Assembly: GCA_964592255.1 (NCBI GenBank)
Contig: CAZQCI010000030.1
Span: 1 to 22,215 of the forward strand
From: CAZQCI01 sp964592255
GTDB taxonomy: Bacteria > UBA10199 > SBBF01
Direction: 5' to 3'
DNA: 22,215 bases
A model generated the notes under the pieces. That model was given only the letters and a program-made list of their open reading frames with translations, was not told the DNA's origin and did not search any database. A program made the translations under genes and the position numbers. Below, in pieces: positions 15,864-22,162 of the stretch (position 1 is its first letter; every line of letters begins with the position of its first letter).

Positions 15864-16803
15864 GTCCCAAAAGTTCTTCTACCAAGGGGTACAAATCTTT
15901 GGCTTTGGTCATCGGTTCAAAGACATAGGGTAATTTGATGCACTCAATGCCTTTATTAAGTTGTGCCAACTCTTTTTCATAATAATCGTGTAGTTTAGAG
16001 CGCTCACTGTAAAGCCGTGCATAGGCAAAGTAAGGATAGAGTTCTTCTTCCAATCCCTTTTGTTCCCGGTTGATCTGATCGGCTTCTGTTTTGGTGAAAC
16101 GCTGAGGGTAGACAGCATTGAGAAAGAGGCAGCCGATCCGAATTCCTAATCTCTTTTTCACGGATGCAATTAGCTCTGTGGATTCTACGACGGGCATTTC
16201 TTCTGGCAGGCTAACGACGCAGAAGGCAGTTTTTTTGGGATCGGTGAGAAGATCTAAAATTTTTCCAGCTTGGTTTTTAATAGGCCCAATGCGTACGGCT
16301 TCTGTTACGATTTTAGGAACTTCAAAGGTGGAAACGCCGTGCCCGGTAGCTGGGCTGTCTACAATGATTAAATCATAGAGCAATTCACCACTGGCTTTGT
16401 TTTTAACTTGCCGTTCCAGCTCAAAAATTTTGCCGATCATGAGTAATTCGTTAAATCCGGGGATGGCATTTAAAAAGGAAGTAACGAATTTATTGTTAAA
16501 GAAGGCATCAAAGAGTTTTTTAAATCGGATTTGGGCAACCACATATTCTTCAAAACAGGAAGCCACCGATAGGTTGATGGCTGTAAGGTATGGGGCTAAG
16601 GCAATTTCGTGATGTCCAATTTGGGTGAGTCCAAAATACGGGGCGACCCTTTCAGTGGAATTCATTTCCACGATAAGAGTTCTTTTTTTAAGACGAGAGG
16701 CAGCCAAGGCCAATGAAACGGCTAACGTCGTTTTGCCTACCCCTCCCTTTCCGGACAATAGAATAAGACGTTTGTCCAGCAGATCGGATAAACAGTCATT
16801 CAT
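15850..16803 (-). CDS. ArsA/Get3-like ATPase with canonical P-loop (copy 2)
   Basis: Second ArsA/Get3-family ATPase, 317 aa, upstream of copy 1. The P-loop is complete, GKGGVGKTT at 18-26 with signature lysine K19 and catalytic K24. It continues with TLIVEMNSTERVAPYFGL, YDLIIVDSPATGHGVSTFEVP (switch II equivalent, close to DTAPTGH) and CVVSLPEEMPVVES. The two half-size ATPases in one operon, one with and one without the signature lysine, suggest a heterodimer equivalent to the two halves of ArsA; that is inference. Paired ArsA-like genes of this kind are also known in actinobacteria. Its start overlaps the PhaR-like gene by 8 nt and its end overlaps copy 1 by 14 nt. Confidence 0.9.
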   Translation of the reverse strand: MNDCLSDLLDKRLILLSGKGGVGKTTLAVSLALAASRLKKRTLIVEMNSTERVAPYFGLTQIGHHEIALAPYLTAINLSVASCFEEYVVAQIRFKKLFDAFFNNKFVTSFLNAIPGFNELLMIGKIFELERQVKNKASGELLYDLIIVDSPATGHGVSTFEVPKIVTEAVRIGPIKNQAGKILDLLTDPKKTAFCVVSLPEEMPVVESTELIASVKKRLGIRIGCLFLNAVYPQRFTKTEADQINREQKGLEEELYPYFAYARLYSERSKLHDYYEKELAQLNKGIECIKLPYVFEPMTKAKDLYPLVEELLGHDHD

Positions 16804-17353
16804 AATTTTTTAGTTTCTTTTCCAAGAAAGAAATTTTCTTTTGTAAGGAGCGAATTTCATTTTGAAGATGCGTGACATGAGCTACCGATTCGAGAGTTGA
16901 TTTAATTTTTTCGTCCACTTTTTTGGAAAAATCTTGGGTTTTGTGCAATACCTCTTGAAGAATATTTCCGTCATCGGTTGGTAATAATTCGTCTTTAATG
17001 CGGTCAATGACCTTTTCAGCGCCTTCCTTAGCGAGTGAAAAGGAATGCACACCCGTGTCGATGGTTTTTTCTACCAAATCCTTAATGGTATCCCCGCCGT
17101 TTTGGATAATTTTTTTAAGAGCGCCCATGGGGAGAAACCCTTTCTTCTTTTTTTCTTCTTCAAAAATAATCTGCGTCAAAGTTACGGAGGTTAAATCTTC
17201 CTTTGTGCGGTTATCGATGATGCGGACATCGTCGCCACGCTTAACGATAACGGCAATGTCTTCCAGCGTTACGTAGGTGGATCGTTCAGTGTCGTAGAGT
17301 TTGCGATTTTGGTAGCGCCGTATTTCAATGGGTTTACGCGTTTCTTTGTTCAT
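16796..17353 (-). CDS. PhaR-like polyhydroxyalkanoate synthesis regulator
   Basis: 185-aa protein whose N-terminus (about 8-70; IRRYQNRKLYDTERSTYVTLEDIA, then VRIIDNRTKEDLTSVTLTQIIFEE) matches the PHB/PHA accumulation regulator DNA-binding domain. In known members this part binds DNA and represses phasin genes and its own gene. The remainder is helical, ending in a likely coiled coil (about 160-185). An excellent ribosome-binding site (GAGGGAGG) precedes the ATG. It heads a five-gene overlapping operon with two ArsA-like ATPases and pabB/pabC. No PHA synthase or depolymerase is in the window, so control of polymer granules is not shown here; many bacteria without obvious PHA genes carry such proteins. 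Confidence 0.88.
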   Translation of the reverse strand: MNKETRKPIEIRRYQNRKLYDTERSTYVTLEDIAVIVKRGDDVRIIDNRTKEDLTSVTLTQIIFEEEKKKKGFLPMGALKKIIQNGGDTIKDLVEKTIDTGVHSFSLAKEGAEKVIDRIKDELLPTDDGNILQEVLHKTQDFSKKVDEKIKSTLESVAHVTHLQNEIRSLQKKISFLEKKLKNYE

Positions 17354-17464
17354 AAGAGCCTCCCTCTTTGTTGCGTCAAAGCCGCGTCAAAAAAAATCAC
17401 GACTCACTTTGTTATCAAATACAACTTGGTGGTTTATTTCAAGGAGTTTTTTTTAAAGCGCGTT

Positions 17465-17923
17465 TTAAGCGACGTGAGCCGTGCGGGATTCTGATTGGGC
17501 CAGGAGAACCTTCTTAACGGTGTTGAGAGCTTCAATTTTAAGCTTACTTTTTTCGCTAGCCGTATCTCGTGTATTTTCAATTTCATCGTCGATGACGGAG
17601 ATAATGGAAGACACAATATGTTCTTTCAAAAAACGGCCTTCAGTAGAATTTTTATTTTCCTCCAAAACTTCCGAAGAGGTTGTCGCCGGTGAGACGCGAT
17701 CGATAGAATACTCCAACATTTTTTGAATAGGTGTAAATAACAAGGTGATGACTTCTTTATTGCTGCCTAGCAAGCTTTGCGGCGGTGATTTGGCGACAAT
17801 ATCGATAGAGGCCTGTACTGCCAATAATACTTGTTTAACAGCTAGTTGGAGATGATTTTTGACGGTCCCCAATTGGTTTAAATAATTAAGTATAAGCATG
17901 AGGCCTATCTTTTCCAGTTTCAT
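17465..17923 (-). CDS. Unknown 152-aa helical protein upstream of the PhaR-like operon
   Basis: I do not recognise the family. The 152 residues look almost entirely helical and amphipathic, with no signal peptide, no long membrane segment and no cysteine; there is a short hydrophobic start (LMLILNYLNQL) and a charged second half (IDDEIENTRDTASEKSKLKIEAL). The size, composition and position next to a PhaR-like gene would fit a phasin-like or granule-associated protein, but this is guesswork. The ATG at 17923 is preceded by AGGGTGA about 9 nt upstream, and two DnaA-box-like 9-mers lie directly before that. It ends 111 nt from the phaR-like start. A real gene is likely from its length and ribosome-binding site. 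Confidence 0.65.
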   Translation of the reverse strand: MKLEKIGLMLILNYLNQLGTVKNHLQLAVKQVLLAVQASIDIVAKSPPQSLLGSNKEVITLLFTPIQKMLEYSIDRVSPATTSSEVLEENKNSTEGRFLKEHIVSSIISVIDDEIENTRDTASEKSKLKIEALNTVKKVLLAQSESRTAHVA

Positions 17924-17935
17924 ATTAGTTCACCC

Positions 17936-17976
17936 TGTGGATAACTCTGTTGATAATGGTAATGTATGGTAACGTA
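17936..17976. promoter_or_regulatory. Two DnaA-box-like 9-mers and a 10-bp tandem repeat
   Basis: TGTGGATAA (17936-17944, complement of the consensus DnaA box TTATCCACA) and TGTTGATAA (17948-17956) are spaced three bases apart. A tandem TGGTAATGTA / TGGTAACGTA (17957-17976) follows at once. They sit 12-53 nt upstream of the 152-aa gene, in an AT-rich 102-nt gap. The sequence match is exact; DnaA binding or origin activity is inference, and no dnaA, dnaN or gidA is near. Confidence 0.4.
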
Positions 17977-18025
17977 TTGTAGGAATTTAGCATAAAATTT
18001 AAGGGGTTGTCTAGGGGGGAATTCT

Positions 18026-18478
18026 TTATTTTTCTGGGGATAGATATAAAGATCGGGAAAAGTAAGCAGGGGGGGTAGGGTCTTGGTCTTGAAAATGAAA
18101 AGTGAGGAGAATGGCATTAACGGCTAAAATAGGGAGAAAAAGCAAACAGACAAAAATGAGAAAAGGCCAAGGCTTAAGGGTCAAAAACCAGAACAGGTGA
18201 ACGACCACCATAATGTAGGCTGTTGGTACCAAGGTTTTTTCAAAATGTTCCTCAAGCGCTGCTCCCCGATCTTTAGTCGGGTACCAAGGGTAGAAGCGGA
18301 TGAAGGTCACTAGAAAACAGAGGCAAAGATAAAGAATAAACAAACAGGTGGTGAGTTTTCCACGTAAGATCATTTCCCCTGGCAGACAGATTAAAGCCCA
18401 TAGGTTAAGGATCCAGCCAAGGATGGTTAGCGATAAAACAACACTGCCTTTGCGATTAAAGAAGAATTTAAGTGACAT
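18026..18478 (-). CDS. Small four-helix inner-membrane protein of unknown function
   Basis: 150-aa hydrophobic protein with about four predicted membrane helices: residues 12-33 (VVLSLTILGWILNLWALICL), 41-62 (LTTCLFILYLCLCFLVTFI), 87-102 (AYIMVVVHLFWFLTL) and 106-126 (FLIFVCLLFLPILAVNAILL), plus a proline-rich C-terminal tail. The N-terminus MSLKFFFNRKG is basic. I do not recognise a family. Its start codon comes directly after the 3' end of rnpB: the AAAGG that ends the RNase P RNA lies seven bases before ATG and is the only visible ribosome-binding site. It is thus probably expressed from the rnpB transcript or a promoter within it. Confidence 0.7.
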   Translation of the reverse strand: MSLKFFFNRKGSVVLSLTILGWILNLWALICLPGEMILRGKLTTCLFILYLCLCFLVTFIRFYPWYPTKDRGAALEEHFEKTLVPTAYIMVVVHLFWFLTLKPWPFLIFVCLLFLPILAVNAILLTFHFQDQDPTPPAYFSRSLYLSPEK

Positions 18479-18487
18479 AAAAAAACC

Positions 18488-18880
18488 TTTGAAACCCTAT
18501 AAGCCGGATTCTGTTCCGTCTAAGACGGTGATGATCATTTATCTGGGACTTTCATTACTGAAAGCCTCAAGCAGTCTACCCATCCCGTCAGAATTTTCAT
18601 CCTTACCAGCGGACTACTGGCGGTTTTTTTCAACCTACGGGACCTATTTGACCTTGCTCCAGATGGGGTTTACCGCGTTTCACCCCCAATGTTTCCATTG
18701 GGACTCACCCTGCTTCGCCTGAAGCGTTGTAGGGTGCCCACTTAAGTGGGCGTCTCTGTGGCACTATCCGTCCCCTCGCGGGGCCTGGCCGTTAGCCAGC
18801 ATCCTGTCCTCCGGGATTGCTCCCTGTGGAGTCCGGACTTTCCTCCCTATTATATCAAGGGCGATCATCCAGGTTTCAAA
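18488..18880 (-). ncRNA. rnpB: RNase P RNA, bacterial type A
   Basis: Catalytic RNA that matures tRNA 5' ends. Read on the minus strand, the 5' side has GAGGAAAGTCCGGACTCC (conserved region I), followed by AGTGCCACAGAGAC, GGTGAAACGCGGTAAACCCC, GGAGCAAGGTCAAATAG and GGGTAGACTGCTTGAG, and the 3' side has ACAGAATCCGGCTTATAGGG (conserved region V). The P1 helix pairs TTGAAACCT near 18879 with AGGGTTTC near 18491-18498, which sets both ends. The length of about 393 nt and these helices fit type A. No tRNA-like or terminator hairpin follows the 3' end, only AAAGG and seven T's running into the next start codon. A long plus-strand reading frame across it is a shadow. Confidence 0.96.
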
Positions 18881-18953
18881 GAATAAAATTATTTCCGCCT
18901 TTTCCTCATTGACTCTTTCACTATCATCCCAATTAAAAAAAGATCAGGAATCC

Positions 18954-19053
18954 GGTAGTGTCTCAGTTTGAAACTTTACCTTAGTCATACCGGCTTAAGG
19001 CATGCCGGGATGACGATTTTTTTCTTCGTTAAACTTCAAACTGAGACATTACC
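18954..19053. mobile_element. MITE-like element, 100 bp, with 19-bp terminal inverted repeats
   Basis: The termini GGTAGTGTCTCAGTTTGAA (18954-18972) and TTCAAACTGAGACATTACC (19035-19053) are inverted with 18 of 19 matching. It is flanked by AGGAATCC (18946-18953) and AGGAACCC (19054-19061), a probable 8-bp target duplication with one change. It has no coding capacity. An 8-bp duplication and GG tips would suit mobilisation by an IS1595-like transposase, which is only a guess. The centre holds a second palindrome (18984-19014). It sits between rnpB and rnhA. Confidence 0.75.
18984..19014. repeat. Palindrome of the GTCAT-CCGG type nested in the MITE-like element
   Basis: GTCATACCGGC (18984-18994) faces GCCGGGATGAC (19004-19014), 10 of 11 matching, with a 9-nt loop. 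The ends match those of the element at 22037-22148 (GTCATTCCGG / CCGGGATGAC). Confidence 0.6.
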
Positions 19054-19075
19054 AGGAACCCTTCTAACACAAAGA

Positions 19076-19480
19076 TTAGGGTTTTTTACGAAAGTCGATA
19101 GCTTCGTTTGAAAGACGATCAGCCTTTGTGTTTTGTTCCCTTGGGATATGTTGCAGTGTTACTTTTTCAAATTGTCCCAGCCAATCTTTGGCCTGCTGAT
19201 AAAGAGGGATTAGCCCCTCGTTTTTAACTCGGTACTCTCCTTTGAGTTGTTTAATTAATAACTCCGAATCCGCCTTGATTTCTACTTCTTTTGCTTGCTG
19301 TCGAATTAACTCCTCCAACCCTAAAAGAAGGGCAGAATATTCAGCCTGGTTATTGGTTTTATGCCCTAAATAGCGTGTTAAAGGGATTTCCTGCCCCTTT
19401 TCATCGATCAACAGGGCTCCAGCGCCGGCTTCCCCAGGGTTGCCGCGACTGGCACCATCACAATATAAAATCCATGCCAT
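19076..19480 (-). CDS. rnhA: Ribonuclease HI-type protein
   Basis: Cleaves RNA in RNA-DNA hybrids (R-loops, primers) with two metal ions. At 134 aa it is a short RNase HI domain without the basic protrusion of E. coli RNase HI. The acidic catalytic set is present: D8 in YCDGASRGNPG, E47 in TNNQAEYSAL, D71 in IKADSELLIKQL and D121 in NTKADRLSNEA. The KADSELLIKQLKGEYRVKN block is typical of the archaeal/short bacterial subgroup, so the rnhA symbol is by family, not strict orthology. No Shine-Dalgarno is visible: the 5' leader on the minus strand is largely occupied by an inverted-repeat unit (19492-19573) that ends 12 nt before the ATG. The 3' end is 15 nt from a transposon-like element's flank. 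Confidence 0.92.
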   Translation of the reverse strand: MAWILYCDGASRGNPGEAGAGALLIDEKGQEIPLTRYLGHKTNNQAEYSALLLGLEELIRQQAKEVEIKADSELLIKQLKGEYRVKNEGLIPLYQQAKDWLGQFEKVTLQHIPREQNTKADRLSNEAIDFRKKP

Positions 19481-19491
19481 AAGTTAGAAGG

Positions 19492-19573
19492 GTCTTATTG
19501 GGTTGTGTTTACCTCTAAGGCTCCCGGAATAACAGGGGATTCCACTTAATTGAGAAAAACAACCCAGTAAGAC
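19492..19573. repeat. Inverted-repeat unit in the rnhA leader
   Basis: GTCTTATTGGGTTGT (19492-19506) is inverted as ACAACCCAGTAAGAC (19559-19573), 14 of 15 matching, around a 52-nt centre with GGCTCCCGGAAT. No target duplication is evident and there is no T-run. It might be another short non-autonomous element or a leader structure. Confidence 0.6.
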
Positions 19574-19598
19574 TGACTTAAAGAAGTGGTAGAAACGT

Positions 19599-19630
19599 AA
19601 AAACCCTTCGTTCTAAAACGAAGGGTTTTT
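19599..19630 (-). terminator. Intrinsic terminator of the 95-aa gene
   Basis: AAAAACCCTTCG (19599-19610) and CGAAGGGTTTTT (19619-19630) form a perfect 12-bp arm pair with an 8-nt loop. On the minus strand it ends in a T-run, 49 nt past the stop of the 95-aa gene. The A/T arms would let it act in both directions. It isolates that gene from rnhA. Confidence 0.8.
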
Positions 19631-19678
19631 ACTTTCAAGCAGGATCACCATCAAAAAGGAGGATAGAATTTCTATACG

Positions 19679-19966
19679 TCAGATCAATTTAAAAGATTTA
19701 AACAAAATATTTTCTTCCCGAGGTGACAAGGCTGAGATAAGCGATAAGGCCTTAGATGACAATTCAAAGCCGTTTAAGTCGGCTTTTTGGAAGCCACCTT
19801 CTGTTAAAGAGGCCTCTTTAAGGCTTTGGGCTAGCTCCTTAAGCATGTCACAGACTTCTTCTTTTTTAAATTCCCGCAAATTTTTTAAAGAGGGGAATTC
19901 TTCGTGTTCTGCAAGGTAGATAAGAAGTTCACTAACTGTGTCGGCTGAAAAGTTTTTAAGTTTCAT
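19679..19966 (-). CDS. Unknown 95-aa acidic helical protein
   Basis: I do not recognise the family. The 95 residues look all-helical and mixed-charge (SELLIYLAEHEEFPSLKNLREFKKEEVCDML), with one cysteine and no signal or membrane segment. It is a single-gene unit: a good intrinsic terminator follows at 19599-19630, and on its upstream side the minus strand has TTGTTA and TATAGG 17 nt apart as a weak promoter candidate. The ATG at 19966 lacks a strong ribosome-binding site. The terminator and length make a real gene likely. It is divergent from purU. Confidence 0.65.
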   Translation of the reverse strand: MKLKNFSADTVSELLIYLAEHEEFPSLKNLREFKKEEVCDMLKELAQSLKEASLTEGGFQKADLNGFELSSKALSLISALSPREENILFKSFKLI

Positions 19967-20012
19967 AATAAATCCCTATATCAAAAACAAGCTGTGATAA
20001 CAACAACTTATT

Positions 20013-20041
20013 TTGACCCCCTGGTTACAATATGGTACATT
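20013..20041 (+). promoter_or_regulatory. Candidate sigma-70 promoter upstream of purU
   Basis: TTGACC (20013-20018) and TACATT (20036-20041) are spaced exactly 17 nt. Transcription from about 20048 would give a leader of roughly 120 nt before purU, containing the hairpin at 20092-20122. Confidence 0.45.
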
Positions 20042-20091
20042 AACCCCCGTATTAAGGTGAGAGAGTTTGTTTGAGTTTGATGTTTTTTAGT

Positions 20092-20126
20092 CCCTAGGAC
20101 TTGCCCTGAAAGCAGCTAGGGGTTTT
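20092..20126 (+). terminator. Terminator-like hairpin in the purU leader
   Basis: CCCTAG (20092-20097) pairs with CTAGGG (20116-20121); an inner CTG-AAAG-CAG hairpin is stacked on the 3' arm and TTTT follows before ATAAAA. The T-run is short. It could attenuate purU or end a small RNA starting near 20048. I could not match it to the ZTP, THF or glycine riboswitches. Confidence 0.4.
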
Positions 20127-20169
20127 ATAAAAACAGAAACTCAGACTTACTCCAACCTTTCTTGAACGT

Positions 20170-21084
20170 ATGACTCGTTATCGGAAACAGGCAAAAAAAG
20201 TTGCGCGAATTCGTATTGCTGGTCGCGACAAAAAAGGCATTATTGCGACCATCACCAGCTATCTTTACGAAAATGGCTGTAATATTGAAGACATCGATCA
20301 AAGGATTTTAGAAGGCTATTTGATCATGAATATGCTGGTTGATTTTTCGGCCCTAAAAACGGGGTTGTCCCGTTTTCTATCGGGGCTTGACCTTGTTGGA
20401 CGTGAGATTGGTGTTGAAACCACTTTTAAACCAGAAGAGAAAAAAAATATTAAAAATGTAGCTCTTTTAGTGACCAAGGAAAGCCACTGCCTTACGTATT
20501 TACTCGATCAATTTAAAGCTAAAAAATTACAAGGTCGACCTGTGGTTGTGATTGGTAATCAGAGCGAATTGAAGGACGTGGCCCGGCGCTATGGTATCCC
20601 TTTTTATTATGTTGCCTCTGAAAAAAAGAGGCAGCATGAGGAAGAGGTGCTCACCCTGATCAAAAAATTCGATTGTGATCTCATTGTTCTAGCCCGGTAT
20701 ATGCAGATTCTTTCGCCGGAATTTATTTTTAGACACGAGGGGAAAATCATTAATATTCACCCTTCGCTTCTACCCGCTTTTCCGGGTCCGCGATCTTATC
20801 ATCAGGCATTTAATAAGGGTGTGGAAGTAGTGGGGGTGACGGCTCATTTTGTGACTACCGATTTGGATGAAGGACCCATCATTGCCCAGGATTGTTTTAA
20901 GGTAGATAAAACCTGCGACACGGTTGACACTCTTTTGCAACGTGGGCGTCAGTTGGAAGCCAAAGTATTGGGTCGGGCGGTAAAACTTTTTCTAGAAGAC
21001 CGACTTGTGTTGCGTCGAGGTAAAGTATTGGACAGCAAGAAAGACTACTGCCTAACGCAAACGACCAAAAATTTTTATCAGTAA
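20170..21084 (+). CDS. purU: Formyltetrahydrofolate deformylase
   Basis: Hydrolyses 10-formyl-THF to formate and THF, balancing one-carbon pools and feeding the formate-dependent purine enzyme PurT. At 304 aa it has an N-terminal ACT domain (about 11-88; RIRIAGRDKKGIIATITSYL, then GCNIEDIDQ) and a formyl-transferase-fold hydrolase domain. Key motifs are VLARYMQILS, INIHPSLLPAFPG with N195 and H197, and VTAHFVTTDLDEGPIIAQD with the catalytic aspartate D233. The ACT domain separates it from PurN. The ATG has little Shine-Dalgarno complementarity. It has its own candidate promoter and a structured leader. galU follows after 65 nt. Confidence 0.95.
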   Translation: MTRYRKQAKKVARIRIAGRDKKGIIATITSYLYENGCNIEDIDQRILEGYLIMNMLVDFSALKTGLSRFLSGLDLVGREIGVETTFKPEEKKNIKNVALLVTKESHCLTYLLDQFKAKKLQGRPVVVIGNQSELKDVARRYGIPFYYVASEKKRQHEEEVLTLIKKFDCDLIVLARYMQILSPEFIFRHEGKIINIHPSLLPAFPGPRSYHQAFNKGVEVVGVTAHFVTTDLDEGPIIAQDCFKVDKTCDTVDTLLQRGRQLEAKVLGRAVKLFLEDRLVLRRGKVLDSKKDYCLTQTTKNFYQ

Positions 21085-21149
21085 AGTGAAGAGTTGCCAA
21101 AGCATCTCCTAACTTTACATTTGCTTCGGAAGAGTTTAAAAAATCCCTC

Positions 21150-22028
21150 ATGGCACATCCAAAAATTAAAAAAGCAGTGATTCCTGCAGCGGGTTTAGGA
21201 ACGCGTTTTCTACCGGCCACCAAAGTTGTGCCTAAAGAATTGCTTCCTATCGTCGACAAACCAGCTATCCAGTATATTGTTGAAGAAGCCTTAGCAGCTG
21301 GTGTGGAGGAAATCATTTTTGTGATTTCCAGGGGTAAAGAAGCGGTAGTCAAACATTTTCAAGCCGATGCGGAATTGGAGAAATTCTTAAAAAATAAAAA
21401 TGATGAAAAAGGTTTGCAACGGATCACTGAACTAGCCGGTCGGGCGCGTTATACCACTGTTTATCAAGATCAACCCTTAGGTTTGGGGCATGCTGTTCTC
21501 TGTGCCAGGCAAGCTGTTGGTGATGAATGGTTTTATGTTTTTTTGCCTGATGATCTTATTGATCACGATGTGCCTTGTGCTGTTCAAATGCAAAAAGTGT
21601 GGGAAACTAACCCCTCTCCTTTAGTGGCAGTCATGGAAGTTCCTTGGGAAGAAGTCCGCCAATACGGTGTAGTCAAGGCTTTACCGATTACTGCTAGTTT
21701 GGGTAAGATCGAAACCGTTGTTGAAAAACCTAAGCGGGAAGAAGCTCCGTCCAATTTGGCCATTATCGGCCGCTATTTACTGCCACCGGCCATTTTTTCT
21801 TATTTGGAAAAAGTAAAACCAGGAGCCATTGGTGAAATTCAATTGACTGATGGTTTATTACAACTGGTGGCTCAACCCGGGCTTTATGCATTTCAATTTG
21901 AAGGGGAACGTTTTGACGTAGGCAATAAGGTTGGTTTTTTGGAAGCCAACGTAAATTATTTTTTAAAGCATCCCGAATTAAAAGATAAATCACTGGAAAT
22001 TGTTAAACTGTTTGGAGAAAGCCGATAA
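21150..22028 (+). CDS. galU: UTP-glucose-1-phosphate uridylyltransferase
   Basis: Makes UDP-glucose from UTP and glucose 1-phosphate for polysaccharide and envelope synthesis. The 292-aa length is standard. Nucleotidyltransferase motifs are KAVIPAAGLGTRFLPATKVVPKELLPIVDKP, YIVEEALAAGVEEIIFV, QPLGLGHAVLCAR, the metal-binding FLPDDLID, VEKPKREEAPSNLAIIGRYLL, GEIQLTDGL and ERFDVGNKVGFLEA. GKEAVVKHF fits GalU rather than RmlA or GlmU. GGAAG lies about 20 nt before the ATG, too far to be certain. It may be co-transcribed with purU; a dispersed palindrome follows its stop. Confidence 0.96.
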   Translation: MAHPKIKKAVIPAAGLGTRFLPATKVVPKELLPIVDKPAIQYIVEEALAAGVEEIIFVISRGKEAVVKHFQADAELEKFLKNKNDEKGLQRITELAGRARYTTVYQDQPLGLGHAVLCARQAVGDEWFYVFLPDDLIDHDVPCAVQMQKVWETNPSPLVAVMEVPWEEVRQYGVVKALPITASLGKIETVVEKPKREEAPSNLAIIGRYLLPPAIFSYLEKVKPGAIGEIQLTDGLLQLVAQPGLYAFQFEGERFDVGNKVGFLEANVNYFLKHPELKDKSLEIVKLFGESR

Positions 22029-22036
22029 CTTGAATT

Positions 22037-22148
22037 GTCATTCCGGTAGAATTTCAAACGCAATGTGGCAAGTCAGAATCTATTTTAATAGAATGGATCC
22101 CGATTTTATCGGGCACCATAGGTCCCAGCTCAAAGCGGCCGGGATGAC
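22037..22148. repeat. Dispersed palindromic element (family B) between galU and priA
   Basis: The ends GTCATTCCGG (22037-22046) and CCGGGATGAC (22139-22148) are inverted, 9 of 10 matching. Inside are TCTATTTTAATAGA (about 22079-22092) and a perfect CCCGAT-TTT-ATCGGG hairpin (22099-22113). Similar pieces are at the left window edge (1-40) and inside the MITE (18984-19014). It fills most of the 134-nt gap. Confidence 0.62.
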
Positions 22149-22162
22149 GACTTGGTAGAAAA

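Noticed and set aside
14742..16803. Arsenite-efflux operon
   Set aside because: The ATPases are ArsA-family, but no arsB, arsC, arsD, arsR or acr3 is nearby and the neighbours are phaR-like and pabB/pabC.
18348..18722. 124-codon plus-strand reading frame
   Set aside because: It lies antisense across rnpB and the start of the membrane-protein gene; the RNA's conserved regions explain the sequence, and there is no ribosome-binding site.
19020..19062. TPP-riboswitch-like CTGAGA ... CCAGGAACCC
   Set aside because: The CTGAGA belongs to the right terminal repeat of the MITE-like element, the rest of the aptamer is missing and no thi gene follows.
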